A stretch of 39,359 bases of DNA from the NCBI RefSeq assembly GCF_007126775.1, contig NZ_SLAP01000108.1, positions 1 to 39,359 on the forward strand, given 5' to 3'. Both the position numbers and the translations under genes were made by a program. The notes under the pieces are model-generated. The model was not told where the DNA came from and did not search any database. It saw nothing but the letters and a program-made list of their open reading frames with translations. This document shows positions 26,296 through 33,436 of the stretch, in pieces (the first letter of the stretch is position 1; each line of letters begins with the position of its first letter). Source of the stretch: Cecembia sp. GTDB taxonomy: Bacteria; Bacteroidota; Bacteroidia; Cytophagales; Cyclobacteriaceae.

Positions 26296-26311
26296 AGCTT
26301 GCCCAATAATA

Positions 26312-26503
26312 TTAAGCAAGTACTTCTTTTTCCATAATAACCTGTCCCTTATAGTATAATTTACCATCAAGCCAAAATGCTCTGTGAGGCAAATGAAATT
26401 CACCTGTTGTAGGGCATTGCGCAAGACCTGGAGCAGTTAACTTATAGTGAGTTCTTCTTTTGTCTCTTCGGGTTTTCGAAATTTTGCGTTTAGGATGTGC
26501 CAT
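26312..26503 (-). CDS. rpmF: 50S ribosomal protein L32
   Basis: The 63-residue basic protein has the L32 N terminus ([17 protein letters not shown]) and central HYKLTAP. The zinc-ribbon region keeps only one Cys ([17 protein letters not shown]), so this is the zinc-independent form, which in my knowledge is usual for Bacteroidetes. The gene is 17 bases after the YceD gene and is followed by a terminator, which matches the conserved YceD-L32 pairing. Confidence 0.98.
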   Translation of the reverse strand: MAHPKRKISKTRRDKRRTHYKLTAPGLAQCPTTGEFHLPHRAFWLDGKLYYKGQVIMEKEVLA

Positions 26504-26520
26504 TTCTTTCCTATTTTAGA

Positions 26521-27090
26521 TTAATCTTTTTTCTTTAGTTTATTTAATATTTCCCATCTAGGGTCAATCGGAGCCTCTGGGTTTTCATCCTTTGCCTCCA
26601 ACTCGTCTTGTTCATTTTCTTCGGATAAATAGACCAAAGCACCTTCGTCTTCAAATTCCTCATCATCCATTTCATCCATGTAATCGGGATGAATTTTTTT
26701 TGCAGGAATGGCCAAGAGAATAAATTCATAAATCAATTGGGCCACATTGATACTCGAAGTATCCTTTGTGACCATGAAAATATCTTCTGTTATTTCTTGT
26801 TCCAATGGACCGTACTTATAAATAATCTTCTCTTTAAAATCCAAAGGATAGTCAAATTCCTCTAAGCTTCGATCACAGGTTAATTTAACAGTTCCTTCAA
26901 ATAAGAAGTCAGCTTCAATCACTGAAACTGATTTATTAAGTGCCACTTTTACAATTACTTTGGACCCGTTGATCCAATCTTCAGCTTCGAAAAATCTGAA
27001 AAACTCATCTTTGACTTCAAACCTGAATGTATGTTTTCCATCCTTAAGTTTGATGATGTCAATATCGTAAGCTCTCAAGAATTTCATCAC
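26521..27090 (-). CDS. yceD: YceD/DUF177 23S rRNA accumulation protein
   Basis: The 189-residue protein carries the DUF177 signature: CDRSLEEFDYPLDF in the middle and a later LIYEFILLAIPAKKIHPD segment, ending in an acidic tail followed by DPRWEILNKLKKKD. YceD is linked to 23S rRNA processing and accumulation and is encoded with L32 in most bacteria, as here. It should be cytoplasmic. The acidic stretch (about 140-175) is long. The upstream gap of 131 bases to proC probably holds its promoter. Confidence 0.93.
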   Translation of the reverse strand: MMKFLRAYDIDIIKLKDGKHTFRFEVKDEFFRFFEAEDWINGSKVIVKVALNKSVSVIEADFLFEGTVKLTCDRSLEEFDYPLDFKEKIIYKYGPLEQEITEDIFMVTKDTSSINVAQLIYEFILLAIPAKKIHPDYMDEMDDEEFEDEGALVYLSEENEQDELEAKDENPEAPIDPRWEILNKLKKKD

Positions 27091-27221
27091 TCCTCCTTCT
27101 AATTCAAGAGCGCAAATTTAGGCAAATGTGGTGGAAAAATAAAATTTGGCCTGAAATTATTTTGAATAGATGGTTTGTCATTTGGAAAACACCAAAGAAG
27201 ACGTCTTTTAAAGGTCCATTC

Positions 27222-28031
27222 TTAAATCTTTTCAATCTTTTGATAGGAAGCCAAAACCCCACGGACCATGGCAGCAGAGAAACCATGATGTTCCATTTCA
27301 TTCAACCCCACAATTGTACAACCCTTTGGAGTGGTAACTTTATCTATGGCCTCTTCAGGATGCATATTTTTTTTGATCATAAGTTCGGCAGCCCCTTTTA
27401 CTGTTTGGTTTACAATCTGACTGGCAGTTTTTGCATCAAACCCTATTTGAATACCACCTTGTATCATGGCACGTATAAATCGAAGTACGTAAGCTATTCC
27501 ACAGGCTCCCAGTACTGTAGCGGCTTCCATTAAACTTTCTTCAATAGTTATTGAAAAACCGATGCTATTGAATAGTGCTTTTACTTTCTCTTCAGCCTCC
27601 AAATTGTTATTGCGTGCAGTGATGCAAGTAACCGATTCCTGAATGTCAGCGGCAATATTGGGCATGGCCCTAAAAGCAGTCATTTTTGGGTCTAAATCTT
27701 CAAAAATCTCATCTAAAGTGATACCTGTTGCCAAGGAAATCACTATTTGATTCTTGGCATCCAATACTGGGTTTATTTCCTTAAGTATATTGCTGACATT
27801 GAATGGCTTGATACCAAGAATTATAAGTTCAGACTCTTTCGCTGCTATTACATTGTCGGAGTGGACCCTTACTCCTCTGTCCTGTAGATATAAAAGGCTA
27901 CTTGGATTTCTTTTAGTAATGTGCAGGTTTTTTGCGTCAAAATCCGGTAAAGCCAATAATCCGCTTACAATTGAAGTGCCTAAATTGCCACATCCAATTA
28001 TTGCGATTTTAGTATCCTTTAACATGCCCAT
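27222..28031 (-). CDS. proC: Pyrroline-5-carboxylate reductase
   Basis: The 269-residue enzyme makes proline from pyrroline-5-carboxylate with NAD(P)H. The Rossmann motif GCGNLG is near residue 15, and the central catalytic part reads FRAMPNIAADIQESVT. The C-terminal dimerisation/active-site helix contains KVTTPKGCTIVGLNEME, equivalent to the conserved TPGG-T block, although a Lys replaces the first Gly. Length is normal for ProC. The gene is on its own, with 54 bases to the DUF5723 gene upstream and 131 bases to yceD downstream. Confidence 0.95.
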   Translation of the reverse strand: MGMLKDTKIAIIGCGNLGTSIVSGLLALPDFDAKNLHITKRNPSSLLYLQDRGVRVHSDNVIAAKESELIILGIKPFNVSNILKEINPVLDAKNQIVISLATGITLDEIFEDLDPKMTAFRAMPNIAADIQESVTCITARNNNLEAEEKVKALFNSIGFSITIEESLMEAATVLGACGIAYVLRFIRAMIQGGIQIGFDAKTASQIVNQTVKGAAELMIKKNMHPEEAIDKVTTPKGCTIVGLNEMEHHGFSAAMVRGVLASYQKIEKI

Positions 28032-28085
28032 GTGCAGCTTTTGGTTTGATAAGTGCGGTAAAGGTAAATAATTGCTCTGATTAAT

Positions 28086-29432
28086 TTAATTTTTCCCAAA
28101 ACCCAAGCTTAGCCCTATATGGATATCAGCTTGATTTGTATCAGCAATCAGGCCGGTGAGGACTGAATGACTACCGATAAAAAAGCCTCCAAAGCGAAAT
28201 CCAATACCTCCGGTCAGTCCAGCGACCTCATAGCGCACCCATGGAGAATATACTTCAAAATTGCCCAAAATTAACCTCGGGGTCACTGCAAATAGGTTTT
28301 GTGCGGGTAATTGATCGTTATTATTGACGCTGTTGAATCGTTGCTGTGCATAGACACTCAGATAAAAAATACGGCTTATCTTTAATTCTCCATACGCTGC
28401 AAGTAAAGCAGGTAAACTTGTTTGTATTCCTTCCAATTGACTTCTGTTTGAAAAATAACCACTTTCTACCAATTGCTGTTCTATTTCGTTCAGATTGCCT
28501 TCCAGATTATCCAACCTGAAAATCTCATTTGCCGGAATATTGACTTGGTAGGTACGGTTTACCTGGTTTCTTCCAAATGTCATACTGCCTAAATTTCGCA
28601 GGGATAGACCCGCATTGACCTTGGTCCCCAAATCATCTTTCCAACTGTAAGTGGCACCCAAATCTACGCCAAAACCTTCCAAATTTTGGAAATTGAAAGC
28701 ATTTCTGGTGAACCCAAAGGCATCATCTTCCAAAAAATCATTGGAATAACTTAAGTTGGCACTTCCGTTGATATTGGTAAGATAAACTTCATCATTTTCC
28801 TGAATCAGTGTTCCATTGATCTTGTCCAACCCAACGTTGGTATAGAGATAAGGGAATAATAATTTAAATGTGGCTCCAACAGAAAGGCTATGGGTATTTA
28901 ATTCAATCAGTTCCAACCCTGCGGTAACCCCGAGCTCTGTCCAGCCATTGATATTGATCCTTTGATTCAAAGGACTGTTAATGGAAAACTCATTCCTCAC
29001 CGTTCCCATACGGTTAGAACTTATGGATTCACCAAGTTTGGGATCAAGGTCTATTACATTTAAGCTGGCAAAAGATTGACTACTAATACCAAAGGCCCAA
29101 CGATTCAATTTAATACCAAGAGATGGACCAAGAACTTCTACATTGGTCCTGACATTTACAGGCTTGTTGGCATTTTGAAAAACGGTTTCGAGCATATTAT
29201 CAGGATCCTGTAATACATCTTGAAAGGACAGGATATTATTGCCCAAACTGCCCTGAAGAGAAAATAAATTCACTTCAATTTTCCGGTTCAGGTTATTGAT
29301 TTCAGCGGGATTCATTCCCACGCTATGCATGCTTTTTCTTTGGCTATTTTGAATGCCTAAAAAAGAATTTTGAGCATTTAAAAAATTAGAAGCCAATAAA
29401 AATAATAGGAGGGTAAAAATTTTCTGCTTCAT
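28086..29432 (-). CDS. DUF5723 family outer-membrane protein
   Basis: The 448-residue protein has a Sec signal (cut near NAQ-NS) and a long beta-rich region with the GMNPAEINNL motif near residue 40 that recurs in the DUF5723 family. Many amphipathic strands (for example GVDLGATYSWKD and GAGLSLRNLG-like stretches) and a final GLSLGFGKN strand support a large outer-membrane barrel, possibly FadL-like in fold. Function is not known. It lies upstream of proC with a 54-base gap and downstream of the pnt operon across a terminator. Co-transcription with proC is possible. Confidence 0.85.
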   Translation of the reverse strand: MKQKIFTLLLFLLASNFLNAQNSFLGIQNSQRKSMHSVGMNPAEINNLNRKIEVNLFSLQGSLGNNILSFQDVLQDPDNMLETVFQNANKPVNVRTNVEVLGPSLGIKLNRWAFGISSQSFASLNVIDLDPKLGESISSNRMGTVRNEFSINSPLNQRININGWTELGVTAGLELIELNTHSLSVGATFKLLFPYLYTNVGLDKINGTLIQENDEVYLTNINGSANLSYSNDFLEDDAFGFTRNAFNFQNLEGFGVDLGATYSWKDDLGTKVNAGLSLRNLGSMTFGRNQVNRTYQVNIPANEIFRLDNLEGNLNEIEQQLVESGYFSNRSQLEGIQTSLPALLAAYGELKISRIFYLSVYAQQRFNSVNNNDQLPAQNLFAVTPRLILGNFEVYSPWVRYEVAGLTGGIGFRFGGFFIGSHSVLTGLIADTNQADIHIGLSLGFGKN

Positions 29433-29481
29433 GGTTTATTTCTTTAAAGATTGAAAAGCGGGGTTATTTGGTAAAAATAAA

Positions 29482-29517
29482 AAGAAAAAGCCTTTAAGGG
29501 GCCTTTTCTTTTTTTTT
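29482..29517 (-). terminator. Intrinsic terminator of the pnt operon
   Basis: On the - strand GAAAAGGCC and GGCTTTTTC form an imperfect stem (29508-29500 with 29492-29484, one mismatch) around a 7-base loop. T-rich DNA follows on the - strand, and a long T-run also flanks it on +. It falls in the 149-base gap between pntB and the DUF5723 gene. Confidence 0.75.
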
Positions 29518-29581
29518 GTCCTGATTAAGGTTGATTATGGGTTGTTTTTGTTATAAATCACCAGAAATTAGCTGGCTGTAC

Positions 29582-30982
29582 TTATACCTCCTTAACCTCC
29601 ATTGTCAATTTTTGTAGGGTATCTTTTGCATCTCCAAAAAGCATCCTGGTTTTAGGATAGAAAAACAGTTCATTTTCTATCCCTGCATACCCTGCACTCA
29701 TTCCTCTTTTTAGAATAATGACATTTTTTGCCTGATCCACTTCAAGTATGGGCATGCCATAAATAGGAGAGGAGGGGTCGTTTTTAGCAGCTGGATTCAC
29801 TACGTCGTTTGCTCCAATAACTACCACTACATCTGCATTCGCCAATCTGGGATTGATTTCTTCCATTTCCTGCATCCTTTCGTAAGGCACGTCTGCTTCT
29901 GCCAACAGTACATTCATATGTCCCGGCATCCTTCCCGCTACAGGGTGAATGGCATAATTGACTTCCACTCCCTTTTCTTCCAAAAGTTTTTCCAGTTCAT
30001 GGCAGGTATGTTGGGCCTGGGCCACAGCCAGTCCATAACCGGGCACGATGACTACATTCTGAGAATAGGATAGTAACACCGCGGTATCAGAAATAGAAAT
30101 CTCCCTCGCTGTCTGGTCTCCGGATTGTCCTTTGGCAGGCCCAGAGGCTCCAGCACCAAAAGCCCCCAAAAGCACATTGGTAAGGGAACGGTTCATGGCA
30201 TTACACATCAAAATTGTCAGGATAGTTCCTGCCGATCCCACAAGAATACCACCTGTAAGCATGGCTTTATTATCATAAAGGAAACCACCAAAAGCAGCCG
30301 CCATTCCCGTAAAAGAATTCAATAAGGAGATCACAACAGGCATATCAGCCCCTCCGATTGGCATCACAAACAAGACACCATAGACAAGGGCAAGCCCCAG
30401 TAAGACATAGAACTGAAAAGGTGTACTTTCAGCAAATAGCTGATAAATGATCAAGACTACAATTGCTCCAAGCATGATCATATTGATGGCTTGATTCATG
30501 GGAAGTACTCTATCCTTGATTTTCCCTTCCAGTTTTCCGTAAGCAATCATTGATCCCGAAAACGATACAGAGCCAATCAACAATCCCAAAAGCATTACCA
30601 GTAACTCTCCATCAAAACCGGTCACTGTACTGTGTTGGTGGTGTTGGTATTCAATAATGGCAATCAAGGCCGCACAGGCACCTCCCATTCCGTTGAAGAA
30701 GGATACCATTTGGGGCATGGCTGTCATTTGTACTTTCTTTGCCATAACGGTCCCAATTACCGTTCCCACAATCAAACCACTAAAGATAAGACCATAATTC
30801 AATATTTTGTCTTCATCAAAATCTTGAAAAATGGTGAGTGTGGCCACTATGGCAATGAGCATTCCCGCTGCAGCGATCAGATTACCTTTCCTAGCAGAAT
30901 CAGGATGACTCAGCATTTTTAAACCCACGATAAACGTTAAGGAAGCGATCAGGTAACTTATTTCCAATAGGTTGATGCTCAT
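29582..30982 (-). CDS. pntB: NAD(P) transhydrogenase subunit beta
   Basis: The 466-residue protein combines about nine membrane helices (1-270) with a C-terminal NADP(H)-binding domain. The NADP loop is VPGYGLAVAQAQH, then GRMPGHMNVLLAEADVPY and VIGANDVVNPAAKNDP. With the alpha chains it couples hydride transfer between NADH and NADP+ to proton movement. Its start overlaps the end of the small alpha subunit by 4 bases (ATGA). Length matches family members (about 460). Confidence 0.97.
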   Translation of the reverse strand: MSINLLEISYLIASLTFIVGLKMLSHPDSARKGNLIAAAGMLIAIVATLTIFQDFDEDKILNYGLIFSGLIVGTVIGTVMAKKVQMTAMPQMVSFFNGMGGACAALIAIIEYQHHQHSTVTGFDGELLVMLLGLLIGSVSFSGSMIAYGKLEGKIKDRVLPMNQAINMIMLGAIVVLIIYQLFAESTPFQFYVLLGLALVYGVLFVMPIGGADMPVVISLLNSFTGMAAAFGGFLYDNKAMLTGGILVGSAGTILTILMCNAMNRSLTNVLLGAFGAGASGPAKGQSGDQTAREISISDTAVLLSYSQNVVIVPGYGLAVAQAQHTCHELEKLLEEKGVEVNYAIHPVAGRMPGHMNVLLAEADVPYERMQEMEEINPRLANADVVVVIGANDVVNPAAKNDPSSPIYGMPILEVDQAKNVIILKRGMSAGYAGIENELFFYPKTRMLFGDAKDTLQKLTMEVKEV

Positions 30983-31296
30983 GATTTTTTTGGCTTTTTC
31001 TTAAACATTTCTAACATTCTGTCAGTGACCACAAAACCACCAATAACATTGAGTGTACCAACGATAACAGCCAAAAAACCAACCGATAGGGCAAGATAAT
31101 TATCAGGAGCCGCTTGAAGCATAACAATGATCGCACCAACCACAACTACACCATGTATCGCATTGGCACCGGACATAAGGGGTGTATGGAGGATAGCTGG
31201 TACATTTGAGATAACTTCCACGCCAAGCAATATGGCCAAAACAAGGAAATAGATCATTTCCATATTTTCGCCTAAATAGTTTAATATTTCTTCCAT
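30979..31296 (-). CDS. pntA2: NAD(P) transhydrogenase alpha chain, membrane part
   Basis: The 105-residue protein has three membrane helices and the conserved segment EVISNVPAILHTPLMSGANAIHGVVVVGA. It is the membrane half of the alpha chain, separate here from the NAD-binding half, as in many bacteria with three-gene pnt systems. It overlaps its neighbours by 1 and 4 bases, so translation of all three is coupled. Confidence 0.96.
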   Translation of the reverse strand: MEEILNYLGENMEMIYFLVLAILLGVEVISNVPAILHTPLMSGANAIHGVVVVGAIIVMLQAAPDNYLALSVGFLAVIVGTLNVIGGFVVTDRMLEMFKKKPKKS

Positions 31297-32423
31297 TATG
31301 AATTGGGTTGGATTTGAATAATTCTAGGACTCACTGGTTTACCTTTATGGCATACACAAGTCCCTGTTACAATGTCATCTTCGAAATTGAGGTTAAGCTG
31401 ACCCTCTTTGATGATAAGCTTTAGAAAGTTGAGGTAATTTTTACCATACATTTTACTGGCATCCTGTGGCATTTGAGCTGCAATATTTCCCACCCCAACT
31501 ATACGCACACCGTTGATTTCAACAGTTTTTTCGGGTTCAGAAAGGGCACAATTACCACCGGAAGAGGCAGCCAAATCAATGATAACAGCGCCTGGTTTCA
31601 TTGCCCTGACCGTCCGCTCTTCTACCAGCAATGGAGCCCTTCTTCCAGGGATTTGCGCCGTGGTTATGATCACATCGGCTTTGAGCGCGTGTTCATGAAT
31701 GGTGTCTTTTTGCTTTTGCAGGTATTCTTCTGTTTGCTCAACGGCATATCCTCCTGCACCTTTATCCTCTTTGGCTCCTTCTACATCAACAAATTTTGCT
31801 CCAAGAGACAATACTTCTTCTTTGGCCGCTTGCCTTACGTCAAAAGCAAAAACAGTCGCTCCCAGCCTTTTGGCAGTAGCAATAGCCTGTAGACCAGCTA
31901 CTCCAGCGCCCAAAATCAAAACTCTGGAAGGGGTGATGCTTCCCGCGGCCGTCATAAACATAGGGAAAAACCTGGGCAATAAATCTGCAGCCATCAAAAC
32001 AGCTTTATAGCCTGTTACTGTAGCCATAGAAGACAAAACATCCATCGCCTGTGCCCTCGTAGTCCGGGGGACCAGTTCCATACTAAAAGCAGTTCGATTT
32101 TTCTCTATTAAATGATTGGTAAGTTTTGGGTTGTATAGTGCATTGAACTGCCCCATTAATACAGACTCGGGTTTCATGGTGTCTATTTCTGACATTTCCA
32201 AAGCCTGAATACCCAATAGGAGATCCGCATCCTCCAGTAACTTTTTCCTGGAATGTATTTCAGCCCCAGCATCCTGATAAAGGCCGTCGGCAGCAAATGC
32301 TTTTTTTCCCGCCCCTGATTCTACCCAAACATGGACCTTCCAGGAAATCAGGGTTTTTACTGCTTCAGGTAACAATGCTACCCTCGATTCTTCCGCCGGT
32401 TCTTTCAATATCCCAATTATCAT
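31296..32423 (-). CDS. pntA1: NAD(P) transhydrogenase alpha chain, NAD-binding part
   Basis: The 375-residue soluble subunit has two Rossmann lobes related to alanine dehydrogenase. It opens with IGILKEPAEESRVALLPE, and the NAD loop is LILGAGVAGLQAIATAKRLGA (about 170-190) followed by FAFDVR. The mobile loop GAGGYAVEQTEEY and ITTAQIPGRRAPLL are typical. It binds NAD(H) on the cytoplasmic face of the complex. It is the first gene of the operon; the 429-base upstream gap may contain the promoter and a palindrome at 32612-32625. Confidence 0.96.
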   Translation of the reverse strand: MIIGILKEPAEESRVALLPEAVKTLISWKVHVWVESGAGKKAFAADGLYQDAGAEIHSRKKLLEDADLLLGIQALEMSEIDTMKPESVLMGQFNALYNPKLTNHLIEKNRTAFSMELVPRTTRAQAMDVLSSMATVTGYKAVLMAADLLPRFFPMFMTAAGSITPSRVLILGAGVAGLQAIATAKRLGATVFAFDVRQAAKEEVLSLGAKFVDVEGAKEDKGAGGYAVEQTEEYLQKQKDTIHEHALKADVIITTAQIPGRRAPLLVEERTVRAMKPGAVIIDLAASSGGNCALSEPEKTVEINGVRIVGVGNIAAQMPQDASKMYGKNYLNFLKLIIKEGQLNLNFEDDIVTGTCVCHKGKPVSPRIIQIQPNS

Positions 32424-32852
32424 AGATTTAATAAGTCATTAAGGGTAAAAAGGTTTAAAATATTTTTTAAGCACTCAATGTATTAAAAATCTTCTAAAAT
32501 GAAAGTGATTTTTATCAGTCTAATCCTTTCTTTTTGAAAATTTTATGATTTTCCCCAAAAGTTATTTGGGATGGATGATAAATCTATATTTCGCCAAATT
32601 ACAATTAAATGCGTAATCAATTACGAAGAAACTTTTTATTTTCTTGCTGGAATTTCACTAAATTCTTCAAGTAATCAGAAAGTTTCCAATGGCCTGAATG
32701 TTTATTGGGTACTAACTCATAATTGAGGTGGAAAGCAAAAGACCTGATAAATTTCACAAACACCTTCATTCCTCCCTTGATGGTCTCCAAAGGAAGGTTG
32801 TATTTTGGTTTTTAATATGGAATTGTTGTGTAAAGAATAGAGGAATGCAAAA
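32424..32852. other. Intergenic region upstream of the pnt operon
   Basis: This 429-base AT-rich stretch has no ORF with recognisable family character; the short open frames are not convincing. It holds one 14-bp palindrome, CGTAAT-CA-ATTACG (32612-32625), about 190 bases upstream of pntA1. No terminator or RNA gene was identified. Confidence 0.5.
32612..32625. promoter_or_regulatory. Palindrome upstream of the pnt operon
   Basis: CGTAAT and ATTACG are perfect inverted copies with a 2-base spacer. The size suits a dimeric helix-turn-helix regulator. Only the symmetry and the position, between pntA1 and the orphan gene, support it. Confidence 0.25.
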
Positions 32853-33083
32853 TCAATCATTGGTTTTGGCAAGCTGTAGGTTAAATTCCAATGGACTACA
32901 AGTGTTAAATTCATCTACTTTCAAGTCATCAAAGATTTCCTCATCAAAAACCATTTCTGTTTTCTCTACTTTTCCGTCAGGATGAATAATTAATTCAGTC
33001 CCGGAAAAATCGTCAGGATTAACTTTTACCAGGACCATGTAATCGTCAAAAACTCTTTTAAAGTATTGGGGTAAATTTTTCAT
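32853..33083 (-). CDS. Small acidic orphan protein, function unknown
   Basis: I do not recognise this protein. With the ATG at 33083 it is 76 residues, opening MKNLPQYFKRVFDDYMVLVK; the frame stays open upstream to 33140, which would add 19 Lys/Asn-rich residues less likely to be translated. It is acidic in the middle (DEEIFDDLKVDEF), has no signal or membrane helix, and shows a beta-alpha pattern (VLVKVNPDDFSGTELIIHPDGKVEKTEMVFDE has been described in parts only). It is divergent from the trp operon and lies about 200 bases from the trp leader ORF. A regulatory link to trp is possible but unsupported. Confidence 0.6.
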   Translation of the reverse strand: MKNLPQYFKRVFDDYMVLVKVNPDDFSGTELIIHPDGKVEKTEMVFDEEIFDDLKVDEFNTCSPLEFNLQLAKTND

Positions 33084-33192
33084 GGCTTTGTAATTCTTAT
33101 TTTCCAAAGTTACCTGGATTTTTGAATTTTTAAATTTCAAATCTTTACTGTAGGCATTGCTTTATTTGATGTAAAGTGATTTTGGTTGTTAT

Positions 33193-33224
33193 TTTGAAGT
33201 TACTTTAGCCTTTCTGTATTTTTG
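33193..33224 (+). promoter_or_regulatory. Best candidate trp operon promoter
   Basis: TTTG (33193-33196), 20 bases, then TATTTTTG (33217-33224) fits the Bacteroidetes TTTG-N(19-21)-TAnnTTTG consensus exactly. The start would be near 33230, leaving a leader of about 55 bases before the leader ORF. A second match, TTTG (33246-33249)-N18-TAAATTTG (33268-33275), would give a nearly leaderless leader ORF, so the two cannot be separated from sequence. Confidence 0.5.
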
Positions 33225-33286
33225 GCAAAAAATTTATTAATTTGTTTTGTTGGTAAAAATGCCTTCCTAAATTTGCATCAGTGAAT

Positions 33287-33364
33287 ATGAAAATGATTCA
33301 ATTAAAATATTGGTGGTGGCATGTGACTTCTCAATCCCGGGAGGAACTGATAGCTATTGCCTAA
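33287..33364 (+). CDS. trpL: trp operon leader peptide
   Basis: A 25-codon ORF opens at ATG 33287 (MKMIQLKYWWWH) and ends with TAA at 33362-33364. Codons 9-11 (33311-33319) are three consecutive TGG Trp codons, followed by His. Trp is normally rare, so a triple run in a short ORF 73 bases ahead of trpE is a clear sign of a sensor peptide. When charged tRNA-Trp is scarce the ribosome should stall here and free the downstream RNA to form an antiterminator. The ORF is followed by a terminator. ATG at 33293 is an alternative start that would not change the Trp run. Confidence 0.93.
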   Translation: MKMIQLKYWWWHVTSQSREELIAIA

Positions 33365-33396
33365 TATTTAAAAAATATTCCAAATCAAGGCTTGCT
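33352..33396 (+). promoter_or_regulatory. Predicted trp antiterminator
   Basis: AATATTT (33363-33369) pairs with AAATATT (33373-33379). Outside it GCCT (33359-33362) pairs with AGGC (33388-33391) and AGC (33352-33354) with GCT (33394-33396). The outer arms use the 5' half of the terminator stem, so the two folds exclude each other. GGCA (33318-33321), covering the last Trp codon, can also pair with TGCC (33358-33361), which would form the 1:2 structure that favours termination. Folding was done by eye. Confidence 0.65.
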
Positions 33397-33424
33397 GGTT
33401 TTTCCCGCAAGCCTTTTTGTTTTA
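33387..33424 (+). terminator. trp attenuator terminator
   Basis: AAGGCTTGC (33387-33395) pairs perfectly over 9 bp with GCAAGCCTT (33407-33415) across an 11-base loop, followed by a T-rich run (TTTTTGTTTT). It lies between the leader ORF stop and the trpE ATG at 33437, where the attenuator of a trp operon belongs. Confidence 0.92.
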
Positions 33425-33436
33425 TATCCCTACAAT

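Noticed and set aside
26312-26503. L32 with only one zinc-ribbon cysteine
   Set aside because: Zinc-independent L32 with this CPTTGE pattern is, to my knowledge, usual in Bacteroidetes.
30979-32423. Split transhydrogenase alpha chain as a broken gene
   Set aside because: The two-part alpha chain is a normal organisation, and both parts are full-length with overlapping stops and starts.
32717-32985. Short ORFs on both strands in the pnt-trp interval
   Set aside because: They overlap the orphan gene or each other, contain no domain-like pattern and are not preceded by promoter-like DNA.
33392-33436. TTG-initiated extension of trpE
   Set aside because: It falls inside the attenuator terminator and lacks homology; the ATG at 33437 starts the conserved protein.
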